This document shows, piece after piece, positions 6,704 to 14,393 of a stretch of DNA of 22,691 nt (its first letter is position 1; each line of letters begins with the position of its first letter). The notes under the pieces were generated by a model, which was not told where the DNA came from, did no database searches, and saw nothing but the letters and a program-made list of their open reading frames with translations. Made by a program: the position numbers and the translations under genes. The stretch comes from Anaerolineae bacterium (GTDB lineage: Bacteria > Chloroflexota > Anaerolineae > Anaerolineales > E44-bin32), in assembly GCA_030598885.1 (NCBI GenBank), contig JAUVOZ010000010.1, forward strand, positions 1 to 22,691, in the 5' to 3' direction.

Positions 6704-7906
6704 ATGACAAACACCAAGAGGAAGAAAGGGGTCATCGCAATCTTAACCGGAGGCGGGGATGTTCCTGGATTAAATCCAGCCATCAGAGCAATAACCATCA
6801 GAGCGCTCAGAGAAGACTATCAGATCATTGGCATTCGTCGAGGATGGGCTGGTGCAATAGATATCATACCCGACAAGAAAGCTGACAATAGTAATAACTA
6901 CCAAATTCTGACCGAAGAAATCGTAAACAAAGCCGGTCGAACGGGAGGCACCTTCCTACACACCTCCCGTACACTTCCCAGCCATGTGCCCCTAAGGAAT
7001 GTTCCAGCCCACTTGGAAGATAGGTTCGATGCAGAAATTAACGACCTAACTCCGGAGGTGATTAGAAATCTAGATTACTTGGGAGTCGATTATCTTATTC
7101 CAATAGGTGGTGATGATACGCTTAGTTATGCCGCACAACTTAACCAGGAAGGGGTTAAAGTTGTTGGTATACCCAAGACGATGGATAACGATGTGCCAGG
7201 AACGGATTACTGTATCGGATTCAGCACATGTGTTACCCGGATAATTATGATGACCAATCTTCTAAGAACTTCAGCTGGTTCTCACGAGAGATTTATGGTT
7301 ATTGAAGTTTTCGGGCGTTACGCCGGTTTTACAGCCATGCTTCCAACTATGGCTGGTGCAGCCGATCGATGTGTCATTCCTGAGTATAAATTCAACATCG
7401 AGAAACTTACCGAATTATTAGCCAATGACCGCTGCAAGAATCCAAGCAAATATGCGGTTGTCCTCGTGTCAGAAGGCGCAATGTTTGAGGGGGGCGAAAT
7501 GATTTTCGAAGATGAGAAGAAAGATGCATATGGACATGCGAAATTAGGCGGTATTGGCGATATAGTCTCCGCGAAATTACGTGAACTCTCACCTCAATAT
7601 AACAACGGCAAACCGATAAGTATCGTCAACCAAAAATTAGGCTACTTAGTGCGCGGTGGTGATCCTGATGCCATCGATTCGATCGTTCCTATGGCTTACG
7701 GGAATCTGGCATTGGATTTAATTCTCGCCGGAATTCACGGCCGGCTTGTTGTCCTTAAAAATGGGCGATATGACAATGTGCCTATTGATGTGGTCACCGG
7801 TTCCAGTAAAAAAGTTAATGTCGAGAAATATTACAACACCGAACGATTGCGCCCTCATTACAAACGCTTACAAATGAAACCGCTGTTTATTATTACCAAC
7901 GATTAA
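6704..7906 (+). CDS. pfp: 6-phosphofructokinase, predicted pyrophosphate-dependent
   Basis: This 400-residue PFK-family enzyme phosphorylates fructose 6-phosphate at C1 in glycolysis. Family landmarks are LTGGGDVPGLNPAIR (N-terminus), IGGDDT (134-139), GIPKTMDNDVPGTD (156-168, catalytic D161/D163) and EVFGRYAGFTA (201-211). Two positions report the phosphoryl donor. ATP enzymes have GGDGS and PGTxDND; PPi enzymes have GGDDS/T and PKTxDND. This protein has D138 and K158, both of the PPi type. PPi-PFKs work near equilibrium and can also serve gluconeogenesis. The start is fixed by GGAGG at 6693-6697. By eye the gene is richer in A+T and in codons such as AGA, ATA and TTA than dnaE or the mutase. 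A radical SAM gene follows 32 bp downstream on the same strand. The donor assignment is from signature residues and has not been tested. Confidence 0.9.
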   Translation: MTNTKRKKGVIAILTGGGDVPGLNPAIRAITIRALREDYQIIGIRRGWAGAIDIIPDKKADNSNNYQILTEEIVNKAGRTGGTFLHTSRTLPSHVPLRNVPAHLEDRFDAEINDLTPEVIRNLDYLGVDYLIPIGGDDTLSYAAQLNQEGVKVVGIPKTMDNDVPGTDYCIGFSTCVTRIIMMTNLLRTSAGSHERFMVIEVFGRYAGFTAMLPTMAGAADRCVIPEYKFNIEKLTELLANDRCKNPSKYAVVLVSEGAMFEGGEMIFEDEKKDAYGHAKLGGIGDIVSAKLRELSPQYNNGKPISIVNQKLGYLVRGGDPDAIDSIVPMAYGNLALDLILAGIHGRLVVLKNGRYDNVPIDVVTGSSKKVNVEKYYNTERLRPHYKRLQMKPLFIITND

Positions 7907-7938
7907 TCTCACTGCACGCATGATATTGAGTTCAGCAT

Positions 7939-8874
7939 GTGAATACTTTTGAGCCTAAGTATCTACGCCTATACCACGATGGAGAGCTAGCCCGTCGGGC
8001 TGAGCTTGCTCGCGAGCGGGAACAAGCTTGCGATCTGTGCGCACGTTACTGCCGCGTCGACCGTGCTGACCGAAACGGAGCATGTCGCACCGGACTGAGG
8101 GCATGGGTAGCCTCTCATGGACCCCATCACGGGGAGGAGGAACCGCTGCGCGGCTGGCGTGGCTCGGGCACAATCTTCTTCTCATGGTGTAACCTGCGCT
8201 GTCAGTATTGTCAAAACCACGATATCAGCCAAGCCGCGGCGGGGCGCGAACTGGAACCAGAAGAAATCGCGGCGATAATGCTGTCCCTTCAAGAGACGGG
8301 TTGCCATAATATTAACCTCGTTTCTCCATCTCACGTGGTGGCTGAGATACTCGAGGCGTTGGTGATCGCCGTCGATCAAGGTCTGCATTTACCTTTGGTG
8401 TACAACACCGGAGGCTACGATTCGCCTGAAGCCCTTGCCGTGCTAGATGGTGTAATTGATATTTATATGCCAGACATGAAGTACAGCGATCGCCTCATCG
8501 CTAGGAGTCTTTCGAAAATCGGGAATTATCCGCAGGTTAATCAGGATGCAGTGCGCGAGATGCACCGCCAGGTGGGAGACCTGACGCTTGACTCACGCGG
8601 CGTCGCTCAGCGAGGACTGCTAGTTCGTCACCTGGTCTTACCTGAAGGGCTGGCTGGCACAGCCGAGGTGGTTCGTTTCCTGGCCGAGGAAATTTCTCCC
8701 CTGACATACCTGAATCTCATGGATCAATATCGCCCGGCTTTCAACGCCCACAATCACCCACCGCTCAATCGAAGTTTGACCTCTGATGAATATGGTCAGG
8801 CGCTCAAGATGGCTCGGGATGCGGGCTTGACCCGCCTCGACAAACGTCTAAGGGGAATTTCATTATCGTGGTGA
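7939..8874 (+). CDS. Radical SAM protein, PflX-like (pyruvate formate-lyase activating enzyme homologue)
   Basis: This 311-residue protein has the radical SAM cluster motif CxxxCxxC at C84-NLR-C88-QY-C91. An N-terminal set of four cysteines (C31, C34, C38, C49 in CDLCARYC...GAC) precedes it, and HHGEEEPLRG lies before the cluster. This arrangement is typical of COG1313 (PflX) proteins rather than of PflA itself. Further radical SAM features follow (NINLVSPSHVV, VYNTGGYDS, YMPDMKY). Its substrate in bacteria is not established. The start is GTG at 7939. The overlapping ATG at 7937 is out of frame and meets a stop at once, and an in-frame TGA at 7927 prevents extension. No clear Shine-Dalgarno is seen, so translation may depend on the upstream pfk, which ends 32 bp before. 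[4Fe-4S] chemistry points to an anaerobic or microaerobic lifestyle. Confidence 0.88.
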   Translation: MNTFEPKYLRLYHDGELARRAELAREREQACDLCARYCRVDRADRNGACRTGLRAWVASHGPHHGEEEPLRGWRGSGTIFFSWCNLRCQYCQNHDISQAAAGRELEPEEIAAIMLSLQETGCHNINLVSPSHVVAEILEALVIAVDQGLHLPLVYNTGGYDSPEALAVLDGVIDIYMPDMKYSDRLIARSLSKIGNYPQVNQDAVREMHRQVGDLTLDSRGVAQRGLLVRHLVLPEGLAGTAEVVRFLAEEISPLTYLNLMDQYRPAFNAHNHPPLNRSLTSDEYGQALKMARDAGLTRLDKRLRGISLSW

Positions 8875-9048
8875 AATCAGCCTCTCAACTACCCGCTTTC
8901 GATTCCCCTGGAACAGAAAATCCATTTCTCTAACCAACTAAACGGCCACACAAATAAGCCCAAGCGCGAGAAAGGGTTTTTCACTCGCTCAGCTTGATAA
9001 TTGATCCGAGGATGTAGCCGGAGGTGTCAGAACTGGATTATGGAAGGA

Positions 9049-10020
9049 TCAGCGAGCCAGGATCAACGCCATCTCATAAAATCCCATATTGGGGCACCGC
9101 GAGCTTTTGATGACCTCTTCGAGCGGAATGGTTATAATCTCCCGCCCTTCAAGGCCGACCATCACATCAGTCTTTCCCCCCAGCAACGCCTCCACTGCCT
9201 TAACCCCCATCCGGGTTGCCAGCATACGGTCGAAGGCAGTTGGACTGCCTCCACGCGGGACGTGGCCTAAGATGGTTACCCGGGTTTCGAAACCCACCTC
9301 GTGTGCGTTGAGGTGAGCCGCCACCTCGTCGACGTCTAACGATGCCCCCTCGGCCGCGATAATGATGGCATGTGTCTTGCCGCGAGCATAAGCATCCTCG
9401 ACCGCCTCCGAGACCTGCTCCAGGCGGGCCTCGACTTCCGGTATCAGGATTATTTCCGCCCCACAAATCACGCCGACTATCAACGCTAAGTAGCCACACC
9501 CTCGGCCCATGGTTTCGACCAGAAAAGCGCGCTGATGGGAAGAAGCTGTGTCACGCAACTTATCGACCGCGTGCATAATCGTGTTCAAGGCCGTATCGAC
9601 GCCGAGCGACATGTCAGTTCCCCATACATCGTTGTCGATCGATGCCGGGGCACCGACAACCGGGAAGCCTAACTCCGCCAGGACGTGAGTGCCCTTCATC
9701 GAGCCATCCCCACCAATTACTACCAACCCATCAATACCTGCCTCGTTCAATTCGCGCAATGCTTGACGCTGCCCTTTGGGATTAAGGAATTCGGGGCAAC
9801 GCGCCGTACGTAGAAATGTTCCCCCTCGATGAATGATTCCACTCACATCACGCACCCTCAAATGGGACATTTCTCCTCGGATCAAGCCGTCGAAACCTTC
9901 CTGGATGCCAATAACCTCCACCCCTTGTGCAATGGCGGAACGCACTACCGCTCTAATGCAGGGGTTGATTCCAGGAGCATCTCCGCCAGAGGTCAGAACA
10001 CCAATCGTTCGAAATTTCAT
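9049..10020 (-). CDS. pfkA: ATP-dependent 6-phosphofructokinase
   Basis: This 323-residue protein has the length of bacterial PfkA. Motifs are LTSGGDAPGINPCIRAVVR (9-27), VIGGDGSMKG (101-110), GAPASIDNDVWGTD (123-136, catalytic D129/D131) and ETMGRGCGYLA (169-179). G106 (GGDGS) and the absence of Lys before SIDND mark the ATP type, in contrast to the PPi-type paralogue at 6704-7906. It catalyses fructose 6-phosphate + ATP to fructose 1,6-bisphosphate, the committed step of glycolysis. Its ATG overlaps the dnaE stop codon (ATGA, 10020-10017), so translation is probably coupled to dnaE. dnaE and pfkA are also near neighbours in Firmicutes (dnaE-accDA-pfkA-pyk). Here the acc genes are missing from between them. 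The 174-bp gap to the convergent radical SAM gene has only a weak hairpin. Confidence 0.95.
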   Translation of the reverse strand: MKFRTIGVLTSGGDAPGINPCIRAVVRSAIAQGVEVIGIQEGFDGLIRGEMSHLRVRDVSGIIHRGGTFLRTARCPEFLNPKGQRQALRELNEAGIDGLVVIGGDGSMKGTHVLAELGFPVVGAPASIDNDVWGTDMSLGVDTALNTIMHAVDKLRDTASSHQRAFLVETMGRGCGYLALIVGVICGAEIILIPEVEARLEQVSEAVEDAYARGKTHAIIIAAEGASLDVDEVAAHLNAHEVGFETRVTILGHVPRGGSPTAFDRMLATRMGVKAVEALLGGKTDVMVGLEGREIITIPLEEVIKSSRCPNMGFYEMALILAR

Positions 10021-13000
10021 TGAATCATCAAAGGCTCAACCCGAACTGAGCCCTCTCCCAACAAGGTCAGGAGCTGAGCATGCAATTCAGGGCAGTATCC
10101 TGTCGTCGAGCTGGGGAACTCCAGGTGGTATCGACGTGAGGTCTCGAACACATGGAAGGCAAAGCGATCGCGGCCCGGATATGATGTCAGCAAACCATGG
10201 ACGCGACGCATACGCAGCGCGTCCCGCCGCCTGTCGCCGGTTGATTTGAGTATGACTATCACCATTTGCGCATCGGTTCGTCCGGAGAGTTCGCGCGCCA
10301 AAGACATCAGAGGACTGATCTCTGTCGGTTCCGTCGACAGCAATGGTGGCAAAGTGGATCCCTTTCCCGGAACGGGCGCACCCTCGCTCGCCTGTGAACC
10401 TAGCTGTTCCTCGTCGAAAACAGCTATTGGGGACGATTGCGGTTTTCCAGGTTTCGGACTAAGCGAGGTTTCGATCGGGGTATCCGCTTCCTTAACGCGT
10501 TTAACCACATGCTCCACAGCGGGGGTCGTTCCCCAATATTCCTCCTCCATCTGGGGTGATAGATCAGGCACCTCATACCCAGGCTGCATCGGCTCGGGTT
10601 CCCCGTACGGTATAGTCGGCGGATCTTCGACCTCGGGTGCCGGCGGTGCGGTTTTGGTCGGTTGAACCATTTTCAAGTCGGCGGTGATCATATCCACCAG
10701 CACCTTTGGGTCACCTCGTTCAGTATCGACCTTGCCTTTCACCAGCACAATCATTTCCGGCTGTAACCACTTGGCTACATCGCTCCAAATTCGGTTGAAA
10801 ACCACCAGTTCGATCATACCCTGCAGATCCTCAAGAGTGACGAAACCCATGTCTTTTCCATTCTTGGTTTGATAGGGACGGATATGGCATATCTCACCTG
10901 CCACACATACCTTTTGCCCTTGGGTTGCGTCCCCAAGCTCCGCGCTGAAATGGGTTACCACTCGCGCCAATTCTTCCACATGTGGAGTGAGCGGGTGATC
11001 AGAGACATACACCCCCAATAACTCCTTCTCCCAGCCAAGCTGGCGACGCCGAGGCGCTTCAGAGATTACCGGAGACACAGCCAGGTCATCGGAGATACCA
11101 GTGGAGGCACCGAAAAACGACATCTGACCGACATCAATCGCCCGGAAGTGAGTTGATGAAAGGGCCAGGATCCGCTCTAGCGAATCGAGCATGGCCATGC
11201 GCGAACCCAGGCAATCAAGAGCTCCAACCTTCACCAGACTCTCAAGTGCCCGTTTGCCCACATGTCGTAAATCCACCCGTCGGGCAAAATCTTCTAAGCT
11301 CTCGAAAGGATCGCCCTCCCGACGTGCTTTGAGTATCGTCTCGACTGCGCTCTCGCCGACGTTCTTCACCGCGCCCAGGCCAAAGCGGATACCTGCTGGT
11401 CGGTCGAGGCGATCCTCGATCTCAAAATCGAGGCCGCTGGCATTGATGTCCGGTGACAGCGCATCTAAACCCATGCGGCGGCAATCGGCGATATAAATGG
11501 CCACTTTGTCATTATCATGCTTGAAAACCGAAAGCAAGGCAGTCATATATTCGAGGGGATAATGCGCCTTCAGGTAGGCAGTCTGCACACAAATCACCGC
11601 ATAATCAGCAGCATGACCCTTGGGGAAGCCATAGCGAGCGAAAGTCTCCCATTCGTCGAATATCGCGCTGGCGGTACTCTGGGGAATACCACCCTGTACT
11701 GCGCCGGAAACGAACTTTTTTCGCTGCTGTTGGAGAGCGTCAGCCCTCTTCTTGGCCACAGCCTTTCTTAAGTTGTCCGCCTCCGAAGCAGAATAACCGG
11801 CCAGGTTCATAGCCGTATACATGATCTGCTCCTGGTAGACTGTGATCCCGTAGGTTTCCTCCAGTATGGGAGCCAACGCCGGATGGAGGTAAGTCACTTC
11901 CTCTTGACCGTGCATTCTTCGTATGTAATCCGGGATTTTCTCCAGCGGACCAGGTCGATAGAGGGCTACCATAGCCACCACATTGGCCAACTCACAAGGC
12001 TTCATATCCATTAAAAATCGGCGCATGCCAGCGCCCTCCACCTGGAAGACGCCGAGCACGTTACCGTTTCCCAGCAACTTATAAGTCTCCTGATCGTCCA
12101 ACGGGATCGAGCGGATGTCCAGTTCTACTCCATGGTGCTCTTTGATCAACCGACAGGCTCGAGCCATGACGGTTAAGGTCGACAACCCAAGGAAATCGAT
12201 TTTGAGAAATCCCAGTGATTCGAGAACATTGAGATCATACTGGGTCACGGCGCCGATCGGGTTACCCTCTTGAGTTCCGCCCGTAGGACGATGGAGAGGG
12301 ATGTGCTCAACAATTGGTGTATCGGTGATGATCACTCCGGCTGCGTGCGTTCCGGCATTACGCGCCACCCCCTCGAGCCGCGCAGCAGTGTCGATCAATT
12401 CACGAAAGTAGGGCAACCCATCGTAAACCTCGCGTAGTGCTTGGACGCTTTCAAGCGCTTCAGGGATGCTAACCGGTTTGCCCGGAATGGCTGGTATCAT
12501 TTTGGCTACACGGTCGACGTCGGGGAGCGGAATGTCTAAAACCCGACCAACATCTCGGATGGCGGCGCGAGCACCGAGGGTTCCGAAGGTGATAATCTGG
12601 GCGACTTTATCCCGGCCGTACTTATTAGAAGTGTATTCAAGTAGCTTATAGCGAAGATCATCCTGGAAATCCAGGTCAATGTCCGGCATTGAAACCCGGC
12701 CCGGGTTGAGGAAGCGCTCGAAGATCAAACCGTGCTCGATCGGATCGACCAAGGTAATTCCGAGACAGTAAGCCACGATTGAACCCGCAGCCGAGCCGCG
12801 AGCGTTGTACCAGATGCCCTGCTCGAGGGCGAAACGACACAGATCCCATACAATCAGGAAATAGGTGTTGAAGCCCATCTGGTTTATGATGTCCAGTTCG
12901 TAGTCAAGGCGCTCACGGTAGATTGAATCTTCCGCACGCGGTCCATAACGCGCGACCAGTCCAGCCTCACATAAGCTGCGTAAATAGCTATCAGTGGTGT

Positions 13001-13871
13001 GATCTTCAGGTACCTTGAAATCTGGCAGGTGGTAACCCTCAAAACCGAGGTCCACCTCACACATTTCGGCGATCCAAAGCGTGTTTTCGATTGATTCAGG
13101 CACTTCGCTGAACAGCGTTCGCATTTCCTGGGGCGCTCGTAGATAGTAAGAGAGGTCGGTCATCCGCATTCGATCGGGATCGGTGCGTACAGCCCCAGTT
13201 TGAATGCATAGCAGGATGTCCTGAAGTTCTGCGTCCTCTGGATTGATATAGTGGACATCATTGGTAGCGATCAACCGTCCCTGATAGCGCTCGGCCAATT
13301 CAATGATGGCCTTGTTTACTTCAGGAAGCTCAGGGATATCGTGATGTTGAAGTTCAAAGAAGAAATGGTCCCGCCCGAAGACCTCGAAATACCAATCGAG
13401 CAGTTGCTGAGCACGTTTATGGTTCCCCTGCAGCAACGCGCGCGGTACCTCGCCTGAAAGGCAACCGGTTGTGGCAATCAACCCTTCGCTATGGGCTGCC
13501 AAGAACTCATGATCAATACGGGGACGGTAGTAGAAACCCTCCAATTGAGCCGCACTAACAATCTTGAGCAGATTGCTATAGCCCGTGTTATTCTCGGCTA
13601 AGAGCAGCTGATGAAAGGATCGGCTGTCTAGTCGGGGATCTCGATCGTTCATGCTGCGCGCCGCCAGGTACGCCTCTATCCCTACGATCGGTTTAACCCC
13701 CGCACTTTTGGCAGTGCGGTAGAAATCCACCGCGCCATGCATCGCGCCGTGGTCAGTTAAGCCGATGGCGGGCATCCCAAGCTCCACCACCCGTTCGATC
13801 AATGGCGCGATGCGACAGAGACCGTCCAGTAGGGAATATTCGGAATGGACATGCAGGTGAACAAATGACAT
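10017..13871 (-). CDS. dnaE: DNA polymerase III alpha subunit
   Basis: This 1284-residue replicative polymerase begins with a PHP domain (about 3-210). Its metal ligands look complete: H7, H9, E11, D40, H41, E66, H87, C137, H176/H177, D205 and H207. E. coli DnaE has lost several of these; complete sites in Thermus and mycobacterial DnaE support 3'-5' proofreading. The polymerase core shows the catalytic triad D397 and D399 (MPDIDLDF) and D559 (FLKIDFLGL). Helix-hairpin-helix and beta-clamp regions follow, then an OB fold at about 985-1060 (KVCVAGEICHIRPYQTKNGK). A Pro/Glu-rich linker of about 130 residues leads to a C-terminal domain of about 95 residues. The start keeps the standard N-terminus MSFVHLHVHS; only a weak GGCGGG-like RBS is present. 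pfkA is translationally coupled downstream. Confidence 0.97.
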   Translation of the reverse strand: MSFVHLHVHSEYSLLDGLCRIAPLIERVVELGMPAIGLTDHGAMHGAVDFYRTAKSAGVKPIVGIEAYLAARSMNDRDPRLDSRSFHQLLLAENNTGYSNLLKIVSAAQLEGFYYRPRIDHEFLAAHSEGLIATTGCLSGEVPRALLQGNHKRAQQLLDWYFEVFGRDHFFFELQHHDIPELPEVNKAIIELAERYQGRLIATNDVHYINPEDAELQDILLCIQTGAVRTDPDRMRMTDLSYYLRAPQEMRTLFSEVPESIENTLWIAEMCEVDLGFEGYHLPDFKVPEDHTTDSYLRSLCEAGLVARYGPRAEDSIYRERLDYELDIINQMGFNTYFLIVWDLCRFALEQGIWYNARGSAAGSIVAYCLGITLVDPIEHGLIFERFLNPGRVSMPDIDLDFQDDLRYKLLEYTSNKYGRDKVAQIITFGTLGARAAIRDVGRVLDIPLPDVDRVAKMIPAIPGKPVSIPEALESVQALREVYDGLPYFRELIDTAARLEGVARNAGTHAAGVIITDTPIVEHIPLHRPTGGTQEGNPIGAVTQYDLNVLESLGFLKIDFLGLSTLTVMARACRLIKEHHGVELDIRSIPLDDQETYKLLGNGNVLGVFQVEGAGMRRFLMDMKPCELANVVAMVALYRPGPLEKIPDYIRRMHGQEEVTYLHPALAPILEETYGITVYQEQIMYTAMNLAGYSASEADNLRKAVAKKRADALQQQRKKFVSGAVQGGIPQSTASAIFDEWETFARYGFPKGHAADYAVICVQTAYLKAHYPLEYMTALLSVFKHDNDKVAIYIADCRRMGLDALSPDINASGLDFEIEDRLDRPAGIRFGLGAVKNVGESAVETILKARREGDPFESLEDFARRVDLRHVGKRALESLVKVGALDCLGSRMAMLDSLERILALSSTHFRAIDVGQMSFFGASTGISDDLAVSPVISEAPRRRQLGWEKELLGVYVSDHPLTPHVEELARVVTHFSAELGDATQGQKVCVAGEICHIRPYQTKNGKDMGFVTLEDLQGMIELVVFNRIWSDVAKWLQPEMIVLVKGKVDTERGDPKVLVDMITADLKMVQPTKTAPPAPEVEDPPTIPYGEPEPMQPGYEVPDLSPQMEEEYWGTTPAVEHVVKRVKEADTPIETSLSPKPGKPQSSPIAVFDEEQLGSQASEGAPVPGKGSTLPPLLSTEPTEISPLMSLARELSGRTDAQMVIVILKSTGDRRRDALRMRRVHGLLTSYPGRDRFAFHVFETSRRYHLEFPSSTTGYCPELHAQLLTLLGEGSVRVEPLMIQ

Positions 13872-13917
13872 TGGCGACCCGCCAACTAAGCTGCACTTCC
13901 CTTAAAGAGTAGTCGGC

Positions 13918-13923
13918 ATTATA
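13918..13923 (-). promoter_or_regulatory. dnaE: -10 box candidate for dnaE
   Basis: A perfect TATAAT on the minus strand lies 47 bp before the dnaE start codon. No good -35 is seen at the right distance, so the assignment rests on the -10 alone. Confidence 0.35.
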
Positions 13924-14026
13924 GCCCGCCTGTTGAAGGCGCGCTAGGAAAAACCTCTTAACTCAGAAAAGTTTAAGGTTGTACGCCTCTAGTTGGCTCG
14001 TCCATGGTCCACAATTGACAACTTCA

Positions 14027-14048
14027 GGGGCGGCGCAAGCGCCGCCCC
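14027..14048. repeat. Strong GC hairpin in the dnaE upstream region
   Basis: GGGGCGGCGC (14027-14036) and GCGCCGCCCC (14039-14048) are perfect complements separated by AA. No T-run follows on either strand, so it is a stable cruciform or hairpin and not a standard terminator. The gap 13872-14393 (522 bp) has no credible gene. It contains this hairpin, the MITE-like element at 14159-14337 and the end of the bactofilin operon. Confidence 0.55.
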
Positions 14049-14158
14049 CGATGAGTGCTTTATCTATACAACCAGCAGGGATGCTAGATCTAGCAACCCC
14101 TCACATCGCAGAGCTGTGTCGGCTTTAAAAAAAGCAGCCGGCAGCAGGAAAAAAGTGT

Positions 14159-14337
14159 TTGGGGCTGTCCCAAAAGGGCAACCCCGAACGAGGAGTTAGA
14201 TCTCAAATGCTCAAAGGGGGTCTGCGACCCCCGTCATAGGCCAATATACTTATCAATGAGCACGAACATCAGCCGGGTCACAGACCCTGCTGGAACGAGA
14301 AGAGGGGCTGTCCAGTGATCTTTTGGGACAGCCCCAA
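14159..14337. mobile_element. MITE-like element with 18-bp terminal inverted repeats
   Basis: The 18-bp sequence at 14159-14176 (TTGGGGCTGTCCCAAAAG) is the exact reverse complement of 14320-14337, bounding a 179-bp non-coding unit. The ends resemble the GGGGCTGTCCCA termini that I associate with IS1182/IS5-like transposons. Inside are a 7-bp hairpin GGGGGTC-TGC-GACCCCC (14216-14232), a 5-bp hairpin GGGTC-ACA-GACCC (14275-14287), and a third copy of the terminus core at 14304-14313. No target-site duplication is obvious and no transposase is present, so it may be a decayed or non-autonomous element. Confidence 0.45.
14304..14335 (-). terminator. Hairpin downstream of the bactofilin-like operon
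   Basis: GGGGCTGTCC (14304-14313) and GGACAGCCCC (14326-14335) form a perfect 10-bp GC-rich stem with a 12-nt loop. On the minus strand it is followed by TCTTCTCGTT, a poor but pyrimidine-rich tail. It lies 59 bp after the stop of the gene at 14394-15416 and could end that operon. It is also the right end of the MITE-like unit. Confidence 0.4.
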
Positions 14338-14393
14338 TCTGTTCTCTTTCTTGCATTTTGGCTTTTTTCAGTTCAGTCAGACCATTAAGGAAA

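Noticed and set aside
8961..8990. Hairpin GCGAG/CTCGC between the convergent radical SAM and pfkA genes
   Set aside because: The stem is only 5 bp with a 13-nt loop and there is no T-run after it on either strand, so I do not call a terminator.
14027..14048. GC-rich perfect hairpin as a rho-independent terminator
   Set aside because: No T-run follows on either strand and it lies more than 340 bp past the nearest upstream gene end.
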